Shown here one piece after another: positions 50,225-59,377 of a stretch of DNA of 64,000 nt (positions within the stretch are counted from its first letter, which is position 1; the number at the start of each line of letters is the position of its first letter). The stretch comes from an uncultured Prevotellaceae bacterium. Its GTDB lineage: Bacteria; Bacteroidota; Bacteroidia; Bacteroidales; Bacteroidaceae. The stretch is from the NCBI GenBank assembly GCA_947305005.1, contig CAMZCM010000012.1, forward strand, positions 1 through 64,000, in the 5' to 3' direction. Below the pieces are notes generated by a model. That model was given only the letters and a program-made list of their open reading frames with translations. It ran no database searches and had not been told where the DNA came from. The translations under genes and the position numbers were made by a program.

Positions 50225-50325
50225 CACTCTGATTTTTGATCATTGCTTGCTTTAGAACAGAGGATACGATACTATACGCAAAATAGAAGTGATTTGAGCA
50301 ACATTTCATATATCTACTGCAAAAA
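50225..50325. other. Spacer upstream of the GH2 promoter
   Basis: About 100 bases with no supported feature. Confidence 0.35.
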
Positions 50326-50357
50326 TTTGGAACGAAAGGGAGAGATGCGTATTTTTG
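50326..50357 (+). promoter_or_regulatory. Promoter of the GH2-GH67 genes
   Basis: TTTG (50326-50329), 20 bp, TATTTTTG (50350-50357). The start of transcription would be near 50363, about 20 bases before the ATG at 50382. Confidence 0.8.
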
Positions 50358-50381
50358 CAACGCAAAATCATTCAAATGTAT

Positions 50382-52877
50382 ATGAAAAGACTGCTGACTT
50401 CGCTATTCGCCTTGCTCTTGATGGCTGGACAAGCTCCAGCTCAGGTATCATTCGGACACGCTGAGAAAATCAACACAGGCTGGAGTTTCCTGCGCATGGA
50501 CGCTGCCTGGAACATCGCCGAACAACCAACCATGAAGGACAAAGATTTCGACGATTTGAAATGGCGCAAGGTAGATCTGCCCCACGACTGGGGTGTGGAA
50601 CTGCCGATGTCGCCCGACAAGGGGTCGTGCCAAGGTTATCTGCCTGGCGGCTTGGCATGGTACAGGCTACATCTTAAAATGGATAATGGAAATTTGACAA
50701 TTGACAATGGGGCCGTGCGAAGCCATTCTTCACTCTTCACTCTTTACTCTTCACTTTATATCTATTTTGAGGGCGTTTATAGCCACTCGGAGGTCTATTT
50801 GAACGGTCATCTGCTGGGGAAGCGTCCCAGCGGCTTCGCTTCGTTCCTTTACGATATGACACCCTATTTAGAGCAGGGAGATAATGTGGTGGCCGTGCGT
50901 GTGGATCACACACAGGAGTTTGACTCACGTTGGTACACGGGTTCTGGTATTTACCGCAACGTGTGGCTCATCAGTGCGCCACAGGTGCATCTGGCACAAT
51001 GGGGAACGGCTTACAGGCTGACCAGCATCAACGCAAAGAAGGCTGAACTGGAAGTGGATGTGGAGACTGAAGGAAGTGAAAAATTAAAAGTGAAAAGCGA
51101 AAAATGGAAGGCAGTCATAGAACTGATGGATGCAGATGGTCATGTGGTGACCACAACAAAAACAGCCATCGGAGCGCAGGAGAAGAAGACAGTGAAGCTG
51201 ACGGTGCCGAATCCACAGCGATGGACACTGGAACAGCCTTACCTCTATACACTGAAGACCATCCTCAACGCCCCAAAGGCGGAAGATAACGATACCTCTA
51301 TGGTACGTGTGGGCTTGCGCACACTCGACTTCTCCCCCGATAAGGGTTTCGCCCTTAATGGCGAATGGATGAAGGTGAAGGGTGTATGTGTTCACGACGA
51401 TGCCGGCGTGCTGGGAACCGCAGTTCCCGCCGAGGTGTGGCGACGCCGGCTGTTGGAACTGAAAGCCATTGGCGTGAACGCTATCCGCCTGAGCCACAAT
51501 CCCCATGCACCTGAATTATATGATCTATGCGATGAGGTGGGCCTGCTGGTGATGGACGAAGCCAGCGACGAATGGGAGTTTCCCAAGCGCAAATGGATGA
51601 AGGGATGGAACGCCGGAGCGCCTGAGTATCAGGGCACCTATACTTACTTTGATGATTGGATAGACCGAGATGTGGCCGATATGGTGCGACGTGACCGCTG
51701 CCATCCCAGTATCTTCCTATGGAGCATCGGTAATGAGGTGGATTATCCCAATGACCCTTATTCGCACCCAGTGCTGGACGGTGACGGAACGGGCTTCACA
51801 CAACCCATGTACGGTGGCTACAAGCCTGAACAGCCAAACGCCGAACGCATCGGCATCATTGCACAACGACTGGCTAGGATTGTGAAAGACATAGACCTCT
51901 CGCGACCCACGACGGGAGCGCTGGCCGGTGTCGTGATGTCCAATGCTACAGCCTATCCCTCGGCGGTCGATGTAGTGGGGTACAACTATACCGAGAGCCG
52001 CTATGGCGAGGATCATAAGACCTATCCCCAGCGCATCATTTACGGCTCAGAGAACCGTCATGACCTGGCTGCATGGAAGGCGGTAACGGACAACAAACAT
52101 ATCTTTGGCCAGTTCCTGTGGACAGGCATCGACTATCTGGGTGAAAGCGGCCAGTGGCCAGCTCGCGGCTCGTCTGCCGGACTGTTGGATTTAGCGGGAC
52201 AACGTAAGCCTTTAGGTTGGTATCGCGCCGCCTTATGGAGTGAGAAACCAGTCTGTTATATCGGCAGCTATCGTCAGTTCGGACGAATGGGGCGTAACGG
52301 TAACAGAGGACGAATGAACCAACGTCCCCACCCCTACGCTAATGCCTTATGGAACTGGGAAAGGGGTGATCGTGTACATGTAGTTTGCTATACCAATGGC
52401 CAGTCAGCCCGCCTGCTACTCAACGGCAAAGAGGTGGGCGGTCAGCCTCAACGCGACCCAGAGACCAATATCCTATATTGGGACATCGACTATGAACCGG
52501 GGACATTGCGCTGCGAGGCCGATAATGGGGCGTCCTATGAGATTACGACAGCTGGGCAACCTTACGCATTACGGGTAACTACCGACTCCACTGCCCATGT
52601 GTTTGTGGAAGTGGTGGATGAACAGGGACACTTGGTACCTACAGCTGACAACGAAGTGACACTCATGGTGCGAGGAGCCAAGTTGTTAGGGATGGAGCAC
52701 GGCAACATCGCCGACGCCACCATCACCAGCCGCCAACAACGCAACAAACTGCGCACCTTTGGCGGACGACTGGTGGCTTATATCCAACCCAATAGCCATG
52801 AACAAGAGTTGACCATCAGAGCCTCATCTCCCTTCCTGCAAGGGCAAGAGCTGACGGTGAAAGTAAAACCTAATTAA
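50382..52877 (+). CDS. GH2 beta-galactosidase-type enzyme, secreted
   Basis: An 831-residue protein with signal peptide (about 1-21, GQAPAQ). The GH2 sugar-binding domain (SFLRMDAAWNIAEQP, DLPHDWGVE, YIYFEGVYSHSEVYLNGHLLGKRPSGF), the immunoglobulin-like domain and the TIM barrel (GVCVHDDAGVLG, NAIRLSHNPH) are followed by DUF4982-type and Big-like C-domains. The acid/base is E452 in WSIGNEVDYP and the nucleophile E557 in YGSENRHD. The family cleaves beta-galactosides or, in some members, beta-glucuronides. Residues 101-125 (DNGNLTIDNG...FTLYSSL) are a DNA-repeat-derived insertion in the first domain, and a second low-complexity stretch lies near 230-242. I start at 50382 because the longer frame begins inside the promoter. 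GH67 follows after 2 bp. Confidence 0.9.
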   Translation: MKRLLTSLFALLLMAGQAPAQVSFGHAEKINTGWSFLRMDAAWNIAEQPTMKDKDFDDLKWRKVDLPHDWGVELPMSPDKGSCQGYLPGGLAWYRLHLKMDNGNLTIDNGAVRSHSSLFTLYSSLYIYFEGVYSHSEVYLNGHLLGKRPSGFASFLYDMTPYLEQGDNVVAVRVDHTQEFDSRWYTGSGIYRNVWLISAPQVHLAQWGTAYRLTSINAKKAELEVDVETEGSEKLKVKSEKWKAVIELMDADGHVVTTTKTAIGAQEKKTVKLTVPNPQRWTLEQPYLYTLKTILNAPKAEDNDTSMVRVGLRTLDFSPDKGFALNGEWMKVKGVCVHDDAGVLGTAVPAEVWRRRLLELKAIGVNAIRLSHNPHAPELYDLCDEVGLLVMDEASDEWEFPKRKWMKGWNAGAPEYQGTYTYFDDWIDRDVADMVRRDRCHPSIFLWSIGNEVDYPNDPYSHPVLDGDGTGFTQPMYGGYKPEQPNAERIGIIAQRLARIVKDIDLSRPTTGALAGVVMSNATAYPSAVDVVGYNYTESRYGEDHKTYPQRIIYGSENRHDLAAWKAVTDNKHIFGQFLWTGIDYLGESGQWPARGSSAGLLDLAGQRKPLGWYRAALWSEKPVCYIGSYRQFGRMGRNGNRGRMNQRPHPYANALWNWERGDRVHVVCYTNGQSARLLLNGKEVGGQPQRDPETNILYWDIDYEPGTLRCEADNGASYEITTAGQPYALRVTTDSTAHVFVEVVDEQGHLVPTADNEVTLMVRGAKLLGMEHGNIADATITSRQQRNKLRTFGGRLVAYIQPNSHEQELTIRASSPFLQGQELTVKVKPN
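50682..50756 (+). repeat. In-frame repeat-derived insertion in the GH2 gene
   Basis: The DNA is made of AATTGACAAT-like and TTCACTCTTCACTC-like oligo repeats. It encodes residues 101-125 between two conserved strands (WYRLHLKM and YIYFEGVYSH) that are normally joined by a shorter link. Confidence 0.65.
51068..51105 (+). repeat. AGTGAAAAATTAAAAGTGAAAA-type low-complexity stretch in the GH2 gene
   Basis: An A/G-rich oligo repeat encoding a GSEKLKVKSEKWK stretch in the immunoglobulin-like domain. A similar string occurs in the three-enzyme fusion gene at 15074-15107. Confidence 0.5.
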
Positions 52878-52879
52878 AT

Positions 52880-54709
52880 ATGATGAAGAAAATAACGTGG
52901 TTGGTTATGGTAGTCTTCTCTGCTATGACAACGATGGCAGAAGACGGCAGTCGCCTGTGGCTGAGATATGAAAAAGTACAGAAAGCTTGTGTGACAGGCG
53001 TAGAATGTATCGCTGCTCAAGAACTGCGGAATTATTATGACGGCGAGCGTGCGAATCTGGTGATTGACACGACGATGGCACAGGATGCTTATCACATCGA
53101 AGGTACCACTATTTCCGCCAAGGACGAAATAGGACTTCTGTACGGGGCCTATGCCTTGATGCGAGGCGAAGAAGGTTATTCGGCACCACAATGGCAACTG
53201 CGCATTCTCAACCATTGGGACAATCTTGATGGCAGCATCGAACGCGGCTACGCGGGACAGAGTATTTTTTGGGAAAAAGGAGACCATACAGAACGAATAA
53301 AAGAGTATGCACGAGCGAATGCCAGCATCGGCATTAATGCTACGGTCTTGAATAACGTGAATGCTTCACCGAAAATGCTTTCGGCCGCCTATATCAAACA
53401 AGTGAAGAAGATTGCTGCTATCTTGCGGCCCTATGGCATCAAGGTGTTCCTCTCCGTGAATTTTGCTTCGCCAATGGCATTGGGAGGCCTTAAGACTGCG
53501 GACCCGTTAGATGCACAAGTAGCAGCATGGTGGAATGCGAAAGCAAAGGAGATCTACAAACAAATTCCTGACTTCGGGGGCTTTCTGGTGAAAGCCAATT
53601 CCGAGGGGCAACCCGGTCCTGGCGACTACCATCGTACACATGCAGAAGGGGCGAATATGCTGGCTGATGCCGTAAAACCATATGGCGGCATCATCATGTG
53701 GCGCAGTTTCGTTTATGGAGCCAACCATAAGGGTGAGGACCGAGTAAAACAGGCGGTTTCAGAGTTTGTAAACGATGATGGCAAATTCCGCGACAACGTC
53801 ATCCTGCAGTCCAAGAACGGGCCGTTGGATTTCCAACCTCGTGAGCCCTATGCACCCATCTTCGACAATATGAAGCGGACACCGCAGATGGCAGAGCTAC
53901 AGATTACGCAGGAATACCTCGGACAGTCACGTCATTTGGTCTATCTGGCACCGATGTGGCAGGAATTCTTCCGTTTTGTCAAACCGAACCGTCTTAAAGG
54001 CATCGCCGGTGTGGCAAACATCGGACTCGACAAGAACTGGTGTGGGCATCACTTCTCTCAGGCTAACTGGTATGCCTTTGGCCGCCTCGCCTGGAATCCC
54101 GATCTTACGAGCGAAGAGATTGCAAAAGAATGGCTGACTCAGACGTTTCATCTCCCCACGACCAAGCGTGACGCTGTTCTCTCTATGATGCTCCGGAGCC
54201 GCGAAGCCTGCGTAGATTACATGATGCCCCTCGGCCTGCACCACATCTTCAAATTCGATCACCACTACGGCCCAGAACCAGATGGCTTCAAGGCTGAATA
54301 CCCTATCGAATGGTGTCCTGTCTATTATCATCAGGCAGACAGCCTTGGCGTGGGCTTTAACCGCAGCCATACTGGAACGAACGCTACAGCACAATATGCC
54401 GAGCCTTATCGTTCGCTTTATGATGATGTCAAGACCTGTCCCGAAGAGTATCTGTTATGGTTCCACCACGTGCCCTGGACCTATCGTCTCAAGAACGGAC
54501 ATACGCTTTGGGAGAACATACAAGAGCACTACCATCACGGGGTGAGCGAAGTAGAGGATTTTCTTCGTATCTGGCAGGAAGTAAAGACCGATTTTGACGA
54601 ACAACGTTGGCAAGAAACCCAAGAGCGTCTGCTTCACCAGTTAGAGAATGCTCGCGAGTGGCAAAAAGTCTGCCTCGACTACTTCCGGAGCTTCGCCGAA
54701 AAGTCCTAA
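52880..54709 (+). CDS. GH67 alpha-glucuronidase
   Basis: A 609-residue enzyme with a signal peptide (about 1-20, TTMAEDG). The N-terminal GH20b-like domain (IAAQELRNYYDG) leads into the barrel with RILNHWDNLDGSIERGYAG, NASIGINATVLNNVNA and KANSEGQPGPGDY. The likely acid is E242, and the paired bases are D317 and E322 in PLDFQPREPYAP; the C-terminal helical domain has FDHHYGP and WTYRLKNGHTLWE. GH67 removes (4-O-methyl)-glucuronic acid from the non-reducing end of xylo-oligosaccharides, so glucuronoxylan use is indicated. The signal peptide suggests a periplasmic enzyme. It is co-transcribed with GH2 and converges on the TolC gene. Confidence 0.93.
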   Translation: MMKKITWLVMVVFSAMTTMAEDGSRLWLRYEKVQKACVTGVECIAAQELRNYYDGERANLVIDTTMAQDAYHIEGTTISAKDEIGLLYGAYALMRGEEGYSAPQWQLRILNHWDNLDGSIERGYAGQSIFWEKGDHTERIKEYARANASIGINATVLNNVNASPKMLSAAYIKQVKKIAAILRPYGIKVFLSVNFASPMALGGLKTADPLDAQVAAWWNAKAKEIYKQIPDFGGFLVKANSEGQPGPGDYHRTHAEGANMLADAVKPYGGIIMWRSFVYGANHKGEDRVKQAVSEFVNDDGKFRDNVILQSKNGPLDFQPREPYAPIFDNMKRTPQMAELQITQEYLGQSRHLVYLAPMWQEFFRFVKPNRLKGIAGVANIGLDKNWCGHHFSQANWYAFGRLAWNPDLTSEEIAKEWLTQTFHLPTTKRDAVLSMMLRSREACVDYMMPLGLHHIFKFDHHYGPEPDGFKAEYPIEWCPVYYHQADSLGVGFNRSHTGTNATAQYAEPYRSLYDDVKTCPEEYLLWFHHVPWTYRLKNGHTLWENIQEHYHHGVSEVEDFLRIWQEVKTDFDEQRWQETQERLLHQLENAREWQKVCLDYFRSFAEKS

Positions 54710-54730
54710 CGACATCTTATGGACATCATG

Positions 54731-56074
54731 TCAAAAAGTTTGTCCACTGGCATGTCGGTATGCTAAACGGGCATTTTGAAGAGCGATGAAAGCATCTGTG
54801 TGTTTGTCTCGAGCCTGCTGATGAAGAAGTTGTGCTTGCAAGAGATCACTCATCGTGGAAGTACCGGCACGATAGGTGTTGCGTTGGATGCGTAGATTCT
54901 CTTCGGTTTGTTCTACACCACGTGCTGCAAGTACGAGTTGGCTTTGTGCTTCAACAACATCATTGGCAGCTTTCTGAACACGTATTTCAAGGAGTTGTAC
55001 ATTGTCGAGCAGTTGATCATGTGCTTGCTGTTCGGCTATTCGCTTGCGACGGATAGCATGGTTGCCACCCCACCAGTCTGAAATAGGTACATTGACGGTA
55101 GCGAAAACCATCCCGAAATGACGATCATTGTCCATGAGATTGTGATAATTATAGCCTGCACCGACTGCCACAGACGGGAGATTCTTAGCCACCTCCATCT
55201 TACGCTGCAATTTTGCCGCCTCGGCATTCTTTTCTAACAATTGGTATTCGGGAAGGACACTCAAGTGGGCATCTTCCGACGTAATCGGTTGCAATAGCGT
55301 ATCATCCTGCAGTCCTGCATCTTTTATATCCCATTCTCCTTGAAGTCCGCAGAATTGTGTAAGGAGCATCTTCACGAGCGCGAGGCCATTGTTGAGTTTC
55401 AGTCGCTGGCTCTCTATCTCATTTTGTCTCAGTTGCACCTGCAAGAGATCGTTGCCCAACGTTACTCCTGCTTGAACGGCCGTTTCAACATCGTGCTGGA
55501 TATTACCCAGCATTTTCTCTACAGCATCAAGCGTGCGTGTTTTCTCCTGCATAGAAACAATTTGCCAATAATATTGTTCCACCTGTTTTTCGACATCTTT
55601 TTCTGAGAGCTGTAGTTGGAGTTGGCTGGCTTCTTCACCGAGACGAGCTAGTTTGTTTCCCAGTACAATCTGTCCTCCTGTGAAAATCGGCTGTAAGGCT
55701 GTGATGCCTGCAATGGTTCCATCTTTCATCATGGCCATCGTCATGGGAGATGACAGGGACATGAGAGCTTCAACAGGCAATGCCTGCGCGAGAGCTGCAC
55801 CCAGTTCCGGCGTGATGTACTCTGAAGGGTTCATCTCCATCTCGACCATCTCCTTATTGGCTTTGAAGGTCATGCCTACAGCACTGATGTTAGGGAAATA
55901 CTTGGTGAAAGCTTCCTTACGTTGTTCTTTAGCAGCTTCAATGTCAAGGCGTCCCTTGCGCATAGCAATATTGTTATGCAGAGCAGAATCTTTCAACTGT
56001 TCTAAGGTATATGTCTGCGCTGCAGCAAAGTGACAGCAGGCGCAACAAAGGATGACGGATAATATCTTATTCAT
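54731..56074 (-). CDS. TolC-family outer membrane efflux protein
   Basis: A 447-residue protein with a signal peptide (about 1-20, CHFAAAQ). Two similar halves of long alpha-helical hairpins (KEQRKEAFTKYFPNISAVG, EASQLQLQLSEKDVEKQVEQYYWQIVS, VETAVQAGVTLGNDLLQVQLRQNEIESQRL, NVQLLEIRVQKAANDVVEAQSQL) follow the OEP pattern. It forms the outer membrane channel of the RND pump encoded just upstream. I place the start at MNKILSVILCC (56074), not at 56200, because the extension has no signal-peptide character and overlaps the end of the permease gene. Confidence 0.92.
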   Translation of the reverse strand: MNKILSVILCCACCHFAAAQTYTLEQLKDSALHNNIAMRKGRLDIEAAKEQRKEAFTKYFPNISAVGMTFKANKEMVEMEMNPSEYITPELGAALAQALPVEALMSLSSPMTMAMMKDGTIAGITALQPIFTGGQIVLGNKLARLGEEASQLQLQLSEKDVEKQVEQYYWQIVSMQEKTRTLDAVEKMLGNIQHDVETAVQAGVTLGNDLLQVQLRQNEIESQRLKLNNGLALVKMLLTQFCGLQGEWDIKDAGLQDDTLLQPITSEDAHLSVLPEYQLLEKNAEAAKLQRKMEVAKNLPSVAVGAGYNYHNLMDNDRHFGMVFATVNVPISDWWGGNHAIRRKRIAEQQAHDQLLDNVQLLEIRVQKAANDVVEAQSQLVLAARGVEQTEENLRIQRNTYRAGTSTMSDLLQAQLLHQQARDKHTDAFIALQNARLAYRHASGQTF

Positions 56075-56111
56075 GATGCTTTCAATTTTACTATAACTTT
56101 TTTGAGGCTTC

Positions 56112-59100
56112 TCACTTCGTTGAGACTTTCCAATAAATAACTGGTAGCATGGTGACCACCATGATGAGGGAGCCGATACCACCCGCGAAGATAGTGACAC
56201 CCACAGGCATCCAAAACGAAGACTGGGCGATAATCATGGGTATCACACCAACTGCAGTTGTAGCCGTTGTCAGGAAGATAGGCACCATACGACGCTTGCC
56301 TGCATCGTAGGCCGCCTTTCGTACAGCCTCGTTATATAGACGGCGATCCACTGTCCAGTTACCGTGCTCTGCCACATGTTTCTTAATCAAGTCAATGGCA
56401 TGTTCAAAAATAAGAATCTCGTTACGCATAATCATTCCCATCAGCGTGATAACTCCCATCATTGAGGTTAATCCCAGCGTGCGGTTCATCAGCCCTAAAC
56501 CAATGAGTGCACCAGGCGTCATGAGGGCGAGGGCTACGATACAGACCGTAGTGATGCCATACTTCTTGAAGTTGAAAAGCAGGAAGAAGAAAATCATTAC
56601 AATTGAAATGGCGACACCGCTGAAAATCTGCGGCAAGGCCTCGGCATTGTATTCTTTCTCGCCACCCACCTCTGCACGCACTCCTTTTGGAATCACAATC
56701 TCCTTCTCCATGATGCCAGCGATACGATTCTCCACTGGAGCCGCATAGACGCCATTGGCAAATTGGGCTGTCACCGTTATACAACGTTCACCACCACGAT
56801 GCATGATACGGCTCTCACTCCATTTGGGACTCACCTTGGCAATTTGTCTGAGCGGAATGGTCGTATTACTTCCATTCATACCTGCTGAGAGCACCGCCAT
56901 CGGAGTTGCAATGCCGAGATTTTCTATATCAGAGAAAGTCATGTCGGCATCATCCTTCACAATAATCGGCAACTCATAATCCCCTTCCCAAATCTGTCCG
57001 ACACGCAGGTCATTGGTAGTAGCCCCCAAAGCAAGAGCTGCTGTCGTACGGGTGATACCTAGTTGTGCCGAGGCTACAGGGTCTAGTTCCACATTGATAA
57101 TGGGATATGGCTGTAAGTAGTCCGTATGAACCCATTCCAATTCGGGCATTTCTCGCATCCGATCCATCAGCCGCTCCGCCACAACGTGCAGCGAGTCGAG
57201 GTTTTCACCATAGAAGCGGTATTCTAATTCTGGGACCTCCAAGTAATCAAGTCTCTTGAAGCGTATATAGGCTTCAGGGAACGCTTCGCTCCATTGAGGC
57301 TGATATTTCGCTAAGAGCTTCAAAGTGGCATCCTGTGATGTGGTGTTCACGATGAACTGGGCATAATTCCGGCTAGCCATCTGAGGAGCATAGCACGCCA
57401 TGAACCGTGGCGATGAACATCCGATGAATGAGGTGATGCACTTGACGTCCTCGTCTTGCTGAAGAACCGCACGAAGAGAATCTGCAAGCACGCGAGTCTC
57501 AGCCAGGCCTTTACCCTCTGGTTGGAAAAACTCTACGGCAAACTGGTCGCGGTCGGCAAAGGGGAACTGTCGTATCTTCAAGGTCGGTACAATAAGACAT
57601 GATAGAAGGATGACACCGATGCCTCCGGCAATCGTGAGCCAAGGATGACGGAAGGTAGCCTTGAGCAGCTTATTATAGGCATTCTGCACACCGCGGGTAA
57701 TCGCATTCCCATTCGTTGTTACCCTACCCGGCTTGATAATGAGTACTTCCAAAAACGGTATGACGGTCACGGCAAGGATGAGCGATACCATAAGATTAAT
57801 CGTAACGGTCACGGGGAAGTCTCTCATTGCATCGTGGAAACCTCCCGTGACAGTCCATAGCAGAGGATAGAAGATGATACAGATACACAATGTGGCCAGC
57901 ATCATCGGCATGAAATATTGGCGCGAAGACTCTAAAGCAGCCGCCTTGGGTTCATAGCCTTTGTCCAAATACTCTAAATAGCCATCGATGACTACGATAC
58001 TATTATCGACGATCATTCCCAACACCACAATCATGGCCGCCAGTGTCACGATATTCAATTCAATGCCCATCATATACATGATAGCCACCGAAATAAACGT
58101 GCTTAGTGGAATGGTAATGGCGGCTACAATCGCAGAGCGTAGCGGGAACAGAACCATCATGACCAATATGATAATCACCATTGAGATCAGCAGGTCGCGT
58201 AGAAAGTCGCTGACACTCTTACCCACGACCTTCGGTTGGTCGGCAATACGGGTGATGGTCACATCGTCCGGAAGTTCCTCAGCCGCAAAACGGCTGAGTA
58301 CACTTTCCACATCCTGACCATAGGCAACAATATTGTTTCCAGGTGTCATCTCCAAGGAGAGAAGTACACAGGGATGTCCGTCCTGCTCGATGTAGCCCTC
58401 TGAATGATCGTATTCGCGTACGACATTAGCCACATCTCTTACCCTTGCCACCTTACCGCTGACAGGATCGCTGAAGATAATCTGATTGGCGATCTCCTCT
58501 TCGCTGCGTTCCGTTGCTTCTACGTGGATGGGTATCTGTTGGTCATCATCGCTCAAACTACCACTCAGGGTAGTGATACCTTGAGCCTGCAGGCGAGAAA
58601 ACAACATCTGTTGTCCGATTCCATAAGCCTGTAACCTCTGACGATCCACATAGAGCGAGATTTGCTCTTTCTGCTCCCCATAGATACGGACATTAGCCAC
58701 CGAGGGAATTCGGCGCAGACAATCTGAGAGGTGATCTGTATATTCCTGCAACTCCCGATAACTACGTTCCGGACTCTCTATTGCGATGAGCAATGCAGAA
58801 GTGTTACCGAAATCATCGTTGGCCACAAGAGCAAGAACGCCACGAGGTAGCGACTGTTTAAAAAGGTTGAGACCGTGTTTGATTTTCGACCACACCTCAT
58901 CCTTATTGTTCACATCATCGTTCAGACGAACCATGACAATACACATTCCATTCTGCGATGTGGTGGTGGTCTTTGTACGATTCACTTCACCATAGGTGAA
59001 CAGATAGCGTTCCAATGGACGTGCCACCTGCTCTTCCACTTCCTCACTCGTCGCACCAGGATAGGCAGCCACAACCACCCCCTGACGGATAGTAAAGGCT

Positions 59101-59228
59101 GGGAACTCGTCCTTCGGCATTACATACATGCCGTAGATACCCAATGCGAACAGGATGATAACAATCAGCAACGTTATAGGATAATGCTCCAGTGGCCAGC
59201 GGAGCCAAGACATCTGTTTCATTTTCAA
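56112..59228 (-). CDS. RND efflux pump permease (AcrB/MMPL type)
   Basis: A 1,038-residue inner membrane transporter. Transmembrane segment 1 is ITLLIVIILFALGIYG; helix 4 carries the proton-relay and family signature LAAMIVVLGMIVDNSIVVIDG; two large periplasmic loops and a second set of six helices (SIVMIFFFLLFNFKKYGITTVCIVALALMTPGA and others) follow. It is not a clear match to the heavy-metal subgroup, so drugs, bile acids or lipids are more likely substrates. The gene lies between the adaptor and TolC genes in the order adaptor, permease, channel on one strand. Confidence 0.93.
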   Translation of the reverse strand: MKMKQMSWLRWPLEHYPITLLIVIILFALGIYGMYVMPKDEFPAFTIRQGVVVAAYPGATSEEVEEQVARPLERYLFTYGEVNRTKTTTTSQNGMCIVMVRLNDDVNNKDEVWSKIKHGLNLFKQSLPRGVLALVANDDFGNTSALLIAIESPERSYRELQEYTDHLSDCLRRIPSVANVRIYGEQKEQISLYVDRQRLQAYGIGQQMLFSRLQAQGITTLSGSLSDDDQQIPIHVEATERSEEEIANQIIFSDPVSGKVARVRDVANVVREYDHSEGYIEQDGHPCVLLSLEMTPGNNIVAYGQDVESVLSRFAAEELPDDVTITRIADQPKVVGKSVSDFLRDLLISMVIIILVMMVLFPLRSAIVAAITIPLSTFISVAIMYMMGIELNIVTLAAMIVVLGMIVDNSIVVIDGYLEYLDKGYEPKAAALESSRQYFMPMMLATLCICIIFYPLLWTVTGGFHDAMRDFPVTVTINLMVSLILAVTVIPFLEVLIIKPGRVTTNGNAITRGVQNAYNKLLKATFRHPWLTIAGGIGVILLSCLIVPTLKIRQFPFADRDQFAVEFFQPEGKGLAETRVLADSLRAVLQQDEDVKCITSFIGCSSPRFMACYAPQMASRNYAQFIVNTTSQDATLKLLAKYQPQWSEAFPEAYIRFKRLDYLEVPELEYRFYGENLDSLHVVAERLMDRMREMPELEWVHTDYLQPYPIINVELDPVASAQLGITRTTAALALGATTNDLRVGQIWEGDYELPIIVKDDADMTFSDIENLGIATPMAVLSAGMNGSNTTIPLRQIAKVSPKWSESRIMHRGGERCITVTAQFANGVYAAPVENRIAGIMEKEIVIPKGVRAEVGGEKEYNAEALPQIFSGVAISIVMIFFFLLFNFKKYGITTVCIVALALMTPGALIGLGLMNRTLGLTSMMGVITLMGMIMRNEILIFEHAIDLIKKHVAEHGNWTVDRRLYNEAVRKAAYDAGKRRMVPIFLTTATTAVGVIPMIIAQSSFWMPVGVTIFAGGIGSLIMVVTMLPVIYWKVSTK

Positions 59229-59377
59229 TCTGACATTTTATAAATAGCTCAACATTCGTATTTACAATTTAACCCTGTACCATTTTTACGATGGGATTTA
59301 TTTCAATTTCTCCTTCTTCAATCGCCAAATGATAAAATTGTATATCAATAGTAAATGGTCAATCCGTAAATTGTAAA
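59229..59377. other. Spacer between adaptor and permease genes with repeat string
   Basis: About 150 AT-rich bases with no gene. Bases 59364-59381 contain GTAAATTGTAAAT, the same short repeat as found in the tail cassettes and at 21031. Confidence 0.4.
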
